Origin: Sinomicrobium sp.
Lineage (GTDB): Bacteria; Bacteroidota; Bacteroidia; Flavobacteriales; Flavobacteriaceae
DNA: 45,514 bases
Direction of reading: 5' to 3'
Assembly (NCBI GenBank): GCA_029266035.1
Contig: JAJUFH010000024.1
Coordinates: 1-45,514 of the forward strand
Below, piece by piece: positions 8,726-17,484 of the stretch; positions within the stretch are counted from its first letter, which is position 1; each line of letters starts with the position of its first letter. The notes under the pieces are model-generated. The model saw only the letters and a list, made by a program, of their open reading frames with translations, was not told where the DNA came from and did no database searches. Both the position numbers and the translations under genes were made by a program.

Positions 8726-10309
8726 CTACTTTTCGTTTAATTTCAGTGCTTTTCCGGGTAAATTGCCCTGCCATTGGCCGTCTTTTATAACCAGTTTCCC
8801 GTTTACAATAACATAAGGAACTCCTGAGGCGAGCACTTCTCCGTTGTCGTAGTTGCTGTTGTCTTTGATGGTGTTGGGATCAAACAATACAACATCGGCA
8901 TAATACCCTTCCTCTATGGCTCCCCTGTCTTTTATATTCAGTGTTTTTGCCGTGAGATAAGACGATTTGTAAATGGCTTGAGAAACAGACAACACTTTGT
9001 CGTCTAAGGCGTATTTTCTGATTTTTCTGGCAAAGGTTCCAAAGCCTCTAGGGTGGCCACTACCTCCGTCAGAGCCTGTCATCACCCAGGGTTGAACCAT
9101 AAAGTTGTTGATATCTTCGTCTTTCATCATAAACGAATGTACCGAAGGCAGACTGGTAGAACACACTTTAATCACCACTTCTTCGGGCGATATATTCCAC
9201 TGTTCAGACAGATCTTGAAGCGATTTTCCGTGTAATTCCTTATTTTTTTTACTGGCCAAAACCAACTTAGAAGGATCGGCAGTTCTCGCCTCGATATTTT
9301 TGGCAATTCCTTTTAGTATGGAATCTCTCAACTCCGGTTGTAGAAATCTTGCTCGCATGGCCTTAATCCCCCCGTCTCTTACCCAGGGTGGCACCAAGGC
9401 CGAGCTAAGTCCGGTTCTCGACGCCTCATAAGGATACTGATTGGCAGTTACTTTAAGTCCTTTGGCCTGCGCTTTCTCGATCATATCGATCAATACATCA
9501 CTTTTACCCCAGGTTTTTGGCCCAGACACTTTGATATGCGAAATATGGGCGGGAATTCCGGCCTCTTCAGCTATTTTCAACACCTCTTCGGTAGAGGCTA
9601 CCACCCCTATGCTTTGCGAACCCTCATCTCGTTGGTGGGTGTCGTAGATACCACCGTGTGAAGCTGCCACCTTAGCAAGGGCCACAACCTCATCCAGCTC
9701 TGCGTAGTTCCCGGGAGTGTAGAAAAGTCCTGTAGAAAGTCCGAATGCTCCTTCCTTCATCGCGCGATCTACCATATTTTCCATGGTCTTTAATTCGTTT
9801 GCTGTAGGCTGTACATCTTCATCACCCAGCACATTTCGCCTTACAGTATTATGCCCAACAAACAATGCGGCATTGGGGCCTATCCCGGTTTCTTTCCATT
9901 TGTGCAGGGTTTCCCCTATAGGCCAAGGGCTACCTCCGTCGTTACCTTCAAAAACGGTAGTTACTCCTTGCATTAGTGCTCGGAGAAGCGCGCGTTCTTT
10001 CTCATCCTTGTTATTTAGCTGACGTTTGTAATGTGTGTGCGGATCGATAAATCCCGGCGATAAGTATAGCCCAGTACCGTCGATAAGTGTTTTAGCTTTA
10101 AACGATTTCGTCGGCTCGCCGACATAAACAATGCGTTCTCCTTTTATCCCTACATCATACAGTACCGAATCTTTTCCGGTACCGTCGAAGACATAGGCTC
10201 CCTTGATCAGGATATCAAGCTTTTTAGGTTTGTTGTCTTGAGCCCGTACCGACAGCGACAGCAGACAGACTGCCATCGATGCCAATAAGTGCATGGTAAT
10301 ACGTTTCAT
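8726..10309 (-). CDS. N-acyl-D-amino-acid deacylase (D-aminoacylase family), secreted, copy 1
   Basis: Amidohydrolase-superfamily enzyme of 527 residues with a signal peptide ending near VRAQ. Family features are IDPHTH (metal pair H91/H93), HISHIKVSGPKTWG, NQYPYEASRTG and GSDGGSGHPR (late metal aspartate). Relatives release D-amino acids from N-acyl-D-amino acids, including N-acyl-D-glutamate. An odd point is that the position usually occupied by the metal-binding cysteine of GNCG is aspartate here (GNDGG, D124). The second copy at 27226 shares the change, so it is not a sequencing error. Export suggests action on periplasmic D-amino-acid amides. The gene follows an FGase-like gene, with four 13-bp repeats in the leader. 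Family is sure; substrate is inferred. Confidence 0.9.
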   Translation of the reverse strand: MKRITMHLLASMAVCLLSLSVRAQDNKPKKLDILIKGAYVFDGTGKDSVLYDVGIKGERIVYVGEPTKSFKAKTLIDGTGLYLSPGFIDPHTHYKRQLNNKDEKERALLRALMQGVTTVFEGNDGGSPWPIGETLHKWKETGIGPNAALFVGHNTVRRNVLGDEDVQPTANELKTMENMVDRAMKEGAFGLSTGLFYTPGNYAELDEVVALAKVAASHGGIYDTHQRDEGSQSIGVVASTEEVLKIAEEAGIPAHISHIKVSGPKTWGKSDVLIDMIEKAQAKGLKVTANQYPYEASRTGLSSALVPPWVRDGGIKAMRARFLQPELRDSILKGIAKNIEARTADPSKLVLASKKNKELHGKSLQDLSEQWNISPEEVVIKVCSTSLPSVHSFMMKDEDINNFMVQPWVMTGSDGGSGHPRGFGTFARKIRKYALDDKVLSVSQAIYKSSYLTAKTLNIKDRGAIEEGYYADVVLFDPNTIKDNSNYDNGEVLASGVPYVIVNGKLVIKDGQWQGNLPGKALKLNEK

Positions 10310-10317
10310 GTTTGTTA

Positions 10318-10369
10318 GTTTGTGTTTAGTGTTTGTGTTTAGTGTTTGTGTTTAGTGTTTGTGTTTAGT
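10318..10369. repeat. Four perfect 13-bp tandem repeats in the D-aminoacylase leader
   Basis: The unit GTTTGTGTTTAGT occurs four times without change at 10318, 10331, 10344 and 10357, starting 9 bases upstream of the D-aminoacylase start codon. On the transcribed strand it is an A/C-rich ACTAAACACAAAC array lying in the 5' untranslated region. Copy number could vary by slippage. Confidence 0.9.
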
Positions 10370-10399
10370 GTGAGTTTGTGTGTTTGTTATTAATTATTG

Positions 10400-10413
10400 A
10401 ATTAGTACTAATT
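10400..10413. promoter_or_regulatory. 14-bp perfect palindrome upstream of the D-aminoacylase gene
   Basis: AATTAGTACTAATT is self-complementary and lies between the FGase-like gene and the repeat array of the next leader. It could be a protein-binding site. It is AT-rich and short, so chance is also possible. Confidence 0.25.
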
Positions 10414-10456
10414 AGTATCTGGACTATCACCTATATCGTGTGATATTTACACTAAA

Positions 10457-11407
10457 TTACAACTTCAGCTTTTCTACAAAATCGAAATAAGCTTTGGCCA
10501 CAGATTCAGCAAATATAGTAGTATTTGCTCGTGAATCCCTAGCTTTTCTATAATGCATTTCTATTTGAAACCCAAATACATTAGGATTGTCGGCCGAGGT
10601 GTACCTTCTGGTGTTGTATCCTCCGTTAAAAAAAGCCTCTCCCGCCACCGGATGAGGGTCTTGTTTGGCCGGGGTAGCAGGAACACCTTGGTTGTTTACT
10701 AAAGTTCCAAAGGCATTTTCACCAAAGAGCAACTCCCAGATATCTGCATCGGGGTTCTTTTTTAGGTAATTTGCCATAGAAGATTTAGCGGCATATTTTT
10801 CGAGATCTTCTTTTTTATAGGCCTTTTCCAAATCCTTTCTCCCGAGAGAATATCCGAGCTCTAAGCGCTGATTGAGGTGGCCGTGCCCATGCAAATCGAT
10901 ATAGAGGGCGTAACCGAATTGCTTTTCGGCGTGATCTAAAGCAGCATCGGCGGCATCGTGAAAGTTATACCATGCCTCCTCTCCCTTGGGATCTCCACAA
11001 ACATATTTAAGCGCCCTGTTTTGGTCTACCTTACGGCGAGCCACGTGATTGATAACCATATAGGGCCGCTTATTGTATTTTTTCACAAAAGCATCCTGAA
11101 TATAATGGGCTACTTCTACGGTATAGCTGTCAGTTCCTCTTACGATCCGCCCTGCATTATCCTTACAAGTACGGTCGGCCATTCCCTTGGGTCTTTTTGT
11201 ACCTCCGTGTGGAACCGTGATAACCAGCGGAATGTCTCCTACTATAACCTCTGTCCATTCCCCATCGTCGAAGTGAACCTCTCCCACTACCCACTTGGAA
11301 GTGTCCAAATTCATAGTACTCTTCTGCGCCCGAACGGTTGTTAAACTCAACAGGCCTATCATCAACATCAGTATCGATCCGATTTTTATATGCTGTAATG
11401 TTTTCAT
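10457..11407 (-). CDS. N-formylglutamate amidohydrolase-like metallohydrolase, secreted (module copy A)
   Basis: Protein of 316 residues with a signal peptide ending near TVRAQ. The rest resembles the FGase family, related to zinc carboxypeptidases and to the fold class of the phage poly-gamma-glutamate hydrolase PghP. Key residues are H67 in VPHGG, D93/E98 in TDSYTVEVA, the RRKVDQNR segment (R125-R131), H173 in YIDLHGHGH and E283 in GFQIEMH. These are conserved in four of the five other paralogues here, which supports metal binding and catalysis. No other histidine-utilisation gene is present, so a HutG role is unlikely. The export signal points to hydrolysis of a periplasmic glutamyl substrate. 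It ends the four-gene module 10457-15707. Confidence 0.82.
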   Translation of the reverse strand: MKTLQHIKIGSILMLMIGLLSLTTVRAQKSTMNLDTSKWVVGEVHFDDGEWTEVIVGDIPLVITVPHGGTKRPKGMADRTCKDNAGRIVRGTDSYTVEVAHYIQDAFVKKYNKRPYMVINHVARRKVDQNRALKYVCGDPKGEEAWYNFHDAADAALDHAEKQFGYALYIDLHGHGHLNQRLELGYSLGRKDLEKAYKKEDLEKYAAKSSMANYLKKNPDADIWELLFGENAFGTLVNNQGVPATPAKQDPHPVAGEAFFNGGYNTRRYTSADNPNVFGFQIEMHYRKARDSRANTTIFAESVAKAYFDFVEKLKL

Positions 11408-11455
11408 TCTCTATTTAAATTGGTGACAATTGTCTTGTTTTTTTATCTGGTTTCT

Positions 11456-12094
11456 CTATTCTCCTACTGTAATCAGGTCGAGTTTTATATAGCCTCGATA
11501 ACCTTCTTTAACTTCAATCACCTTAAAGGCGGCATAAAGGCCTTCCCGGTATCTCGATTTAAAATAGATCAGTTCGTTTTCCTTTAGGCGTCGCAGACGA
11601 TTACTACTCGGTCCGTGCGATGTCAGTTTGTAATCGGCTCTGTCTTTTACTACTTTCAAACCAGTTTCATAAGCTTCTTTAAGCTCGCCCACCGTCTTTA
11701 TTTTTTTAAAGGTTTTTTGGTTTTCCTTAGTATCCGGAAGAGCGATAAAGGTTCCTCTGTTAAGTTCGGTCCACTTGTGGAGACTCTCTCGATATGTCTT
11801 TCCGAAATAGTCTCTTTGGCGTGAAGATACTGATATAACATTCGATTTGGTGTTTTTTCCATAACCGTAAAGCATATCTATTTGCTCCTGAATATCTGTA
11901 GCTTCGTCTAGGGTATACACCTTCCCTTTTTGAAGGTCTACAAAACCGCCATAAGGTGCAGCGCCACTCTTGGCACCCTGTGCTCCTACCATTATCTTTT
12001 TTCTGTGCACCGGCTGATCGTCTTGCGCCAAAGCCGGCAAAGACAATAAACAAGTGGTCACAAAGGCTATAATACTGTTGTTTAATAGTTTCAT
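11456..12094 (-). CDS. Secreted single-copy repeat-domain protein (module copy A)
   Basis: Protein of 212 residues: signal peptide (cleavage near PALAQ), then one copy of the locus repeat domain from about 33 to 211. Diagnostic points of the domain are seen: GAQG at the start, GGFVDLQKGKVY, IDMLYGYGKNT, a central W followed by LNRGTFIAL, the stretch IKTVGELKEAY, a HGPSSNRLRRLKE segment and a final YRGYIKLDL. There are no obvious catalytic residues. I do not recognise the family. Secretion without a lipobox and presence beside enzymes carrying the same domain suggest a soluble periplasmic binding or accessory protein. It starts 20 bases after the upstream serine hydrolase stop, so the two are cotranscribed. 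Confidence 0.85.
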   Translation of the reverse strand: MKLLNNSIIAFVTTCLLSLPALAQDDQPVHRKKIMVGAQGAKSGAAPYGGFVDLQKGKVYTLDEATDIQEQIDMLYGYGKNTKSNVISVSSRQRDYFGKTYRESLHKWTELNRGTFIALPDTKENQKTFKKIKTVGELKEAYETGLKVVKDRADYKLTSHGPSSNRLRRLKENELIYFKSRYREGLYAAFKVIEVKEGYRGYIKLDLITVGE

Positions 12095-12114
12095 TATTGT
12101 TTGTTGTTTGTGGT

Positions 12115-13878
12115 TTAGTTACTCGCGGCTACTTTAAATTCTATTTTAACCTGACCGGCATATCCTTTGGTGATACTGCTTATACGTCCTATGGCGAGAA
12201 TTTCCTGCTCCTCCGAATCTACCATAGACAGTATTCCCTTTTCTCTCGAATTGATGAGGAGGAATACAATATCACCTTCTTTAAAGCCGTAAACTCGTGA
12301 ATTTGGGCCGTGAACGGTGCGCTTGTAGCCTTCTCTGTTTCTCACCTCTTTCAGTGCCTGTTTGTAAGCTTTTCTAAGGTCGATATTGGTTTTGATACCT
12401 TTAAACCTCTTGCTGTTGTCGCTGTTCCCTTCCAACAGTAACAATGCACCGTAATTTTTGTGAGCCCAGTCTTCAAAAACTTTCTCTTTGTAAGTCTTTC
12501 CAAAAAACTTCAGTCCACTACTGGCCGGAACCATCAAGTTTCCTCCTGTCTTACTGCCGTAGGTATACACTAGATCGGCTTCTTGTTGATGAGCAGAAGC
12601 CTCCTCTAAGTCCATCACTTTTTCAGCTTTCAAATCGGCAAAATTGCCTTTGGTCGCCTTTATGCCATGTGCACCCAATACCAAGGTAAAGCTGTTGACA
12701 TCTGCTTTTTCAGCTGAAGGGGCTTTAGCAGGAGTTTGGCCTATAAAGTGATCGTACAGTATGGCAGTAATACGAGATCTGAAATCGGGATCAGACAACT
12801 CAAATCCACTAGCCATCATTACCATACCGAATTTTTTTTCAGGGTCAAACATCATAGCACTCCTCATACCATAGGCGGTACCTCCGTGCCCTATGAGGTC
12901 TACTCCCGGCACAATTACCTTGTCGTGCCTCAGGGCAAAGCCGTAGTGCCTGAGACTGTCCATACGAGCGTGAGGTTGCTGCATCAGCTTGGCGCTCTCT
13001 TCAGAGATGATTTGCACACCGTCTAGACTACCGTAGTTCATATGCATCATCATATACTTGGCCAAGTCGGGAGCAGAAATCTTCATATTTCCGGTGGGCG
13101 ACAATTTGGCTGCGCTATAACCCATTTTGTAGTTTTCAAGCCGACTTCTAAGCGAACGATAGGCCGCGGTAGATTTTTTGTTTTTACCGGTTTTAGTGTC
13201 ATAACGGTAGAGTTGTGCAAATTTACTGGCATCCATCTCTCCTGGAAGATAGCCCCCGTAGAGTTTTAGAGGATCTAAAATATGTTCTTTGATATACAAG
13301 TCAAAACGCTGACCCGACACCTTTTCTACGATAGCTCCTATGGTATTGTAACCCAGGTTGCAGTATCTGTATTTTGTTCCAGGAGCGTAATCGGCATAGC
13401 TCTTTGCCCAATCGGGATTGGTCTCGGGATTGATGATGTCGAGACTGCTGTACTTCTGTTTATCGGTAAGCGAAGAGGTGTGAGACAACAACATCTTCAA
13501 GGTAATCGGCGTATCGGGAAAATTGGGGTTGCGATAGGGAAATCCTATAAGATCGCTCACCTCATCGTCTAACGACAATTTTCCCTGCTCTACCAACTGC
13601 ATAACTGCGGTAGCTGCAAAAGACTTTGAAAGCGAAGCAATACGGAACACATCGTCCTTCTCCAAAGGTATTTTTGCTTCCAGATCCTTCCATCCAAATT
13701 GATTGGCATAGATTATCTCATTGTCTTTTACCACAGCCACCGCAAGGTTTACCGCGTGGTAATCTTCCATTTCTCTTTGGAGTTGCTCTTCAATGCTCTG
13801 GGCGTATGTGGCTGTTTGAAAAGCGTATGCCACAGTCATACAAAGCAGCCATTTTCCTGTTTTTTTTAATATGCTCAT
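12115..13878 (-). CDS. Beta-lactamase-fold serine hydrolase with C-terminal locus repeat domain (1 of 4)
   Basis: Protein of 587 residues. Signal peptide to about AQ27, serine beta-lactamase/DD-peptidase domain about 30-380, then one repeat domain from about 399 to 587. The catalytic motifs are intact: S82-L-S-K85, YCN in YRYCNLGYN, and HGG in GHGGTAYG in place of KTG. Relatives include D-aminopeptidases, DD-carboxypeptidases and esterases, so cleavage next to a D-residue is plausible. The appended domain may hold the polymer. It is closest to the neighbour at 13944: both have YHAVNLAVAVV where the other pair has AVGLAVAVV. It is not likely a resistance enzyme. Confidence 0.88.
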   Translation of the reverse strand: MSILKKTGKWLLCMTVAYAFQTATYAQSIEEQLQREMEDYHAVNLAVAVVKDNEIIYANQFGWKDLEAKIPLEKDDVFRIASLSKSFAATAVMQLVEQGKLSLDDEVSDLIGFPYRNPNFPDTPITLKMLLSHTSSLTDKQKYSSLDIINPETNPDWAKSYADYAPGTKYRYCNLGYNTIGAIVEKVSGQRFDLYIKEHILDPLKLYGGYLPGEMDASKFAQLYRYDTKTGKNKKSTAAYRSLRSRLENYKMGYSAAKLSPTGNMKISAPDLAKYMMMHMNYGSLDGVQIISEESAKLMQQPHARMDSLRHYGFALRHDKVIVPGVDLIGHGGTAYGMRSAMMFDPEKKFGMVMMASGFELSDPDFRSRITAILYDHFIGQTPAKAPSAEKADVNSFTLVLGAHGIKATKGNFADLKAEKVMDLEEASAHQQEADLVYTYGSKTGGNLMVPASSGLKFFGKTYKEKVFEDWAHKNYGALLLLEGNSDNSKRFKGIKTNIDLRKAYKQALKEVRNREGYKRTVHGPNSRVYGFKEGDIVFLLINSREKGILSMVDSEEQEILAIGRISSITKGYAGQVKIEFKVAASN

Positions 13879-13906
13879 TTTATCAATATGTTGGTTTTAT
13901 TCTGTG

Positions 13907-13934
13907 AATCGCAAATTGTAGACAATTTGCGATT
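13907..13934. repeat. Inverted repeat between two serine hydrolase genes
   Basis: Perfect 12-base arms AATCGCAAATTG (13907-13918) and CAATTTGCGATT (13923-13934) around TAGA. On the minus strand it follows the stop of the 13944-15707 gene but lacks a T-run. One arm lies in a leader block (TGTGAATYGCAAATTGTAG) also present upstream of the 13944-15707 gene near 15731-15750, so the leader was duplicated with the gene. Confidence 0.6.
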
Positions 13935-13943
13935 AGAATTAAT

Positions 13944-15707
13944 TTATGGTTCTACCGCAGTTTTAAAATCGATAGTTATTTCTCCACCGAAGCCTTCTTT
14001 TAAATTAACTACGCGCCCTACAGCGAGAATTTCCTGCGATTCCGGGCTAGTGATAGACAGTATTCCGTTGTCTCTTGAATTTACGAGCATGAATACGATA
14101 TCCCCTTCTTGCAAACCGTAAATCCGAGAATTAGGACCGTGTTTTACGCGCCTATAACCTTCTCTGTTTTTCACATCTTTTAAGGTCTGTGCATAAGCTT
14201 TCCTCAGGTCGAGATTAGTTTTTACCTTTTTAAACAACTTGTTGTTCTCTTCACTTCCCTCAAGAGCCATCAGCGATCCAAAATTTTTGTGATACCAGTC
14301 TTCATATAAGTTCTCTCTGAGTTTCTTTCCAAAAAGTCGCACACTCTCGCTGGAGGGAAGCATCAGGTTGGCAGCTGTTGTCTTTCCGTAGGCATACAAC
14401 AAATCTGTTTGCTGTTGATGAGCTGAGGCTTCTTTTAAGGTCATCACCTCTTCCTTCTTCAAATCGGCAAAATTACCTTTGGTTGCTTTGGCACCATGGG
14501 CACCCAAGATCAAAGTAAACTCATTGACTCTAGCTTTTTTAGCCGAAGGAGCTTGAGCAGGAGTATGCCCTATAAAGTGATCGTACAGTACTGTAGTAAT
14601 ACGCGATCTGAAATCAGGGTTCGACCCCTCAAAACCACTTGCCAACATAACCATTCCGAATTTCTTTTCAGGATCGAACATAAAAGCTCCTTGAAAACCG
14701 TAGAGGGTTCCGCTGTGTCCTACCACCTCTACCCCTGGCACTATAATCTTGTCGTGACGCAAGGCAAAGCCATAATGTCTTAAACTATCCATACGGGCAT
14801 GGGGGTACTGCATCTGCTTGGCACTTTCCTCAGAGATAATTTGCACACCGTCTAGATTGCCGTAGTTCATGTGCATCATCATGTATTTAGTAAGGTCGGA
14901 GACCGAAAGTTTCATATTTGCAGTGGGCGACAGTGTAGAGGCGCTGTATCCCATCTTATAATTTTCAAACTTGGGTTTGAGCGAGCGGTATGCTGCCTTA
15001 GCTTTTTTATGTGTTTTAGTCTTGCTGTTATAGCGGTAGAACTGTGCAAAGCGAGTGGCGTCGAGCTCGTCGGGAAGATACCCTCCGTACAAGCCGAGAA
15101 GATCTAAAATGTGTTTTTTGACGTATTTATCAAAACGCTCACCAGACACCTTTTCTATGATGGCTCCCATGGTGTTGTAACCCAGGTTGCTGTAATAATA
15201 CTTTGTACCCGGAGCGTATTTGCCAAATCCTTTTGCCCAATCCGGATTGGTCTCAGGGTTGATAATATCCAAGCCTTTAAAAACAGAGGTGACCACCAAT
15301 GAAGAGGTATGCGTAAGCAACATTTTTACGGTGATGGGAATATCGGGAAATTTAGGGTTGCGAAAAGGAATCCCAAGCAAATCGCTCACATCGTCGTCTA
15401 AAGACAGTTTCCCCTGCTCTACCAATTGCATAACCGCAGTAGCCGCAAAAGATTTAGACATAGAAGCAATCACAAAAAGATCGTCTTTCTCCAGCGGAAT
15501 CTCCTTCTCTTTATCCTTCCATCCAAAACTGTTGGTATAGATAATTTCATTGTCTTTTACAACAGCTACTGCAAGGTTTACCGCGTGGTATTCTTCCATT
15601 TCCTTTTGGAGGTGTTCTTCAATGCTCTGTGCATTTACAGCGGTTTGAAAAACACATAGGGCAGCTGTACACAGTAGGCCTTTTAGTATTTTTTTAAATA
15701 TTTTCAT
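13944..15707 (-). CDS. Beta-lactamase-fold serine hydrolase with C-terminal locus repeat domain (2 of 4)
   Basis: Protein of 587 residues with the same layout as its downstream neighbour: signal peptide to about residue 27, hydrolase domain with S82-M-S-K85, YSN in YYYSNLGYN and HSG in VGHSGTLYG, then one repeat domain over about the last 190 residues (GAHGAKATKGNFADLKKE onward). The two genes share most residues and parts of their leaders, which suggests a local duplication. It is the first gene of module copy A. Likely a periplasmic D-aminopeptidase or DD-peptidase-like enzyme; the substrate is not provable from sequence. Confidence 0.88.
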   Translation of the reverse strand: MKIFKKILKGLLCTAALCVFQTAVNAQSIEEHLQKEMEEYHAVNLAVAVVKDNEIIYTNSFGWKDKEKEIPLEKDDLFVIASMSKSFAATAVMQLVEQGKLSLDDDVSDLLGIPFRNPKFPDIPITVKMLLTHTSSLVVTSVFKGLDIINPETNPDWAKGFGKYAPGTKYYYSNLGYNTMGAIIEKVSGERFDKYVKKHILDLLGLYGGYLPDELDATRFAQFYRYNSKTKTHKKAKAAYRSLKPKFENYKMGYSASTLSPTANMKLSVSDLTKYMMMHMNYGNLDGVQIISEESAKQMQYPHARMDSLRHYGFALRHDKIIVPGVEVVGHSGTLYGFQGAFMFDPEKKFGMVMLASGFEGSNPDFRSRITTVLYDHFIGHTPAQAPSAKKARVNEFTLILGAHGAKATKGNFADLKKEEVMTLKEASAHQQQTDLLYAYGKTTAANLMLPSSESVRLFGKKLRENLYEDWYHKNFGSLMALEGSEENNKLFKKVKTNLDLRKAYAQTLKDVKNREGYRRVKHGPNSRIYGLQEGDIVFMLVNSRDNGILSITSPESQEILAVGRVVNLKEGFGGEITIDFKTAVEP

Positions 15708-15751
15708 TCTATCAATTTTTTGGTTTTATCCTGTGAATTGCAAATTGTAGT

Positions 15752-15787
15752 ACAATGGCAATGCAACGTCTCTACAATGGCATTGCA
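15752..15787. repeat. Near-identical 14-bp direct repeats with a TGCAACGTCTCTAC core, at the junction of the two modules
   Basis: ACAATGGCAATGCA (15752-15765) and ACAATGGCATTGCA (15774-15787) flank ACGTCTCT. The core TGCAACGTCTCTAC (15762-15775) matches a palindromic family also seen at 19295-19315. This lies exactly between the tandem modules 10457-15707 and 15807-21130 and could be a dispersed palindromic element that took part in, or invaded after, the duplication. Confidence 0.55.
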
Positions 15788-15806
15788 TTTGTTTGGCGGG
15801 GTTTTA

Positions 15807-16748
15807 TCACAGTCCCAGGGTATTGGCAAAATTATAATAGGCTCTACCAAAGGCCTCGGCAAAAAGCTTCATATTGGCTTTGGAATCTCGTACCTTTCTG
15901 TAATTTGATTCAATCTGAAAACCAAAAACATTGGGATGCTCAGACGAAGTATATCTCCTAGTGTTGTAGCCTCCACTAAAAAAGCGCTCATCACCTACCG
16001 GATGCGGGTCTTGCATGGCCGGAGTGGCGGGAAGTCCTTCTTTACTTATAAATGCTCCAAAACCCTGTGCTCCAAAAAGCAATTCCCATATATCCGTATC
16101 GGGATTTTTCGCGATGTAGTTGGACATAGAAGACTTAGCAGCATACTTCTTCAAATCTTCTTTTTTAAAGGCTTTCTGCAATTCCTCTTTAGTGAGATTG
16201 TAGCCCAATTCCAGTCGCTGATTCTCATGTCCGTGGGCGTGAAGATCGATATAGAGTGTATGCCCAAATTTCCTCAAGACATCGGCTATGGCCGAATCGG
16301 CAGCAATATGGAAATTATTCCAGGCTTCTTCTCCTTTTTCATCGCCACACACGGCTACGATATCTCTGTTCTGATCTACCTTGCGACGGTGTACGTGATT
16401 AATTACAAAATAGGGGCTCTTATTGTATTTTTCCAAAAATGCATTTCTTATTGCATGCGCCATATCTGCGGTATACCTATCCCATCCTCTCACCAAACGT
16501 CCTTGCTCGTCTTTACAAGTGCGATCGGCCATCTCTTTGGGTTTTTTAGTACCCGAATGTGGCACGGTGATTACCAGCGGAATATCTCCCGCAATCACCT
16601 CTGTCCACTCATGTTCGTCAAAATGTGATTCTCCGGCTTTCCAGTTCGGAAAATCAAGTGTAATAGATGTATTTTGCGCTCCGGCAACCGCAACGCTCAA
16701 CACGGCCAGCAGCGACATTATTACTAAACTTTTTATCTTGTGTTTCAT
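15807..16748 (-). CDS. N-formylglutamate amidohydrolase-like metallohydrolase, secreted (module copy B)
   Basis: Protein of 313 residues, signal peptide ending near AVAGAQ. It is a clear paralogue of the 10457 gene, with long identical stretches such as WTEVIAGDIPLVITVPHSG. The key residues are present: the histidine of VPHSG, DRYTADMAHAI (here an alanine-aspartate sequence replaces the VE of the other paralogues), RRKVDQNR, the histidine of YIDLHAHGH and the glutamate of GFQIESN. Export and family point to hydrolysis of a glutamyl amide in the periplasm. It ends module copy B in the same relative position as its paralogue in copy A. Confidence 0.82.
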   Translation of the reverse strand: MKHKIKSLVIMSLLAVLSVAVAGAQNTSITLDFPNWKAGESHFDEHEWTEVIAGDIPLVITVPHSGTKKPKEMADRTCKDEQGRLVRGWDRYTADMAHAIRNAFLEKYNKSPYFVINHVHRRKVDQNRDIVAVCGDEKGEEAWNNFHIAADSAIADVLRKFGHTLYIDLHAHGHENQRLELGYNLTKEELQKAFKKEDLKKYAAKSSMSNYIAKNPDTDIWELLFGAQGFGAFISKEGLPATPAMQDPHPVGDERFFSGGYNTRRYTSSEHPNVFGFQIESNYRKVRDSKANMKLFAEAFGRAYYNFANTLGL

Positions 16749-16799
16749 TATTTTAGTTGTTTAAAGATTGGCTGAATGTTCTAAAAGGCCGTCTTATAT

Positions 16800-17435
16800 T
16801 TAATTACTCTCGCTAATCAAATCGATTTTTATATAGCCGTTATAGCCCTCCTCAACTTCGAGAATCTCAAAAGCAGCATACATATCCTCATCCCTACCGT
16901 AAATAGACTTAAAATAGATGATATCACCTACCTTTACGGTTCTCAAACGGTTTATAGACGGTCCGTGAAGGGTACTTTTGTAACCCGGTCTGTCTTTTAC
17001 CGTTTTAGCGGCCTGGACATACGCCTCTTTCAATTGCTCGGCTGTCTTTATTTTTTTGAACTGTTTGCGCAATTCTTTATCAGCCGGAAGCGCCACAAAC
17101 GACCCTCGATTGAGCTCTGTCCATTCATGCATTCTTTTGGTGTAACGAGGACTGAAATAGTTTCTGGTATACGAAGAAAGAGAGATGATATTTCCCTTGG
17201 TTTTTTTTCCGTATGAATAGAGCATGTCGATCTGATTTTGAATTCCAGAAGCCTCGTCTATACCGTATACTTTTCCTTTCTTCAAATCTACAAAACTACC
17301 GTGCTCTGAACGCGTACCTTGCCCGCCTACAGTTATTGTCTTCCGGTGAACAGGCTGTTTGTCTTGTGCCGAACTAGGTAGGGAAGACAAACAGATCAGT
17401 GAAAAACACAGTACATTGATAAATAGCGTTTTCAT
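16800..17435 (-). CDS. Secreted single-copy repeat-domain protein (module copy B)
   Basis: Protein of 211 residues: signal peptide (cleavage near PSSAQ), then one locus repeat domain from about 34 to the end. The processed N-terminus DKQPVHRKTITVGGQG closely matches the module A paralogue at 11456. Domain landmarks are GSFVDLKKGKVYGIDEA, IDMLYSYGKKT, WTELNRGSFVALP, IKTAEQLKEAY, HGPSINRLRTVK and NGYIKIDL. No catalytic motif is visible. The function is unknown; a soluble ligand-binding partner of the neighbouring hydrolases is an inference. Confidence 0.85.
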   Translation of the reverse strand: MKTLFINVLCFSLICLSSLPSSAQDKQPVHRKTITVGGQGTRSEHGSFVDLKKGKVYGIDEASGIQNQIDMLYSYGKKTKGNIISLSSYTRNYFSPRYTKRMHEWTELNRGSFVALPADKELRKQFKKIKTAEQLKEAYVQAAKTVKDRPGYKSTLHGPSINRLRTVKVGDIIYFKSIYGRDEDMYAAFEILEVEEGYNGYIKIDLISESN

Positions 17436-17484
17436 AATTGTTGTGTTGTTAATAGTTTAAGTCGGCAAATATTTATACTGCCCA

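Noticed and set aside
10318-10369. A CRISPR array
   Set aside because: The 13-bp units are contiguous with no spacers, and no cas genes are present.
10457-11407. HutG of histidine degradation
   Set aside because: No hutH, hutU or hutI is nearby, the proteins are exported, and there are six family members, which does not fit a single cytoplasmic pathway step.
15936-16628. A 230-residue open frame on the plus strand
   Set aside because: It lies opposite the FGase-like gene 15807-16748, has no family features, and the minus-strand gene has a signal peptide and conserved motifs.
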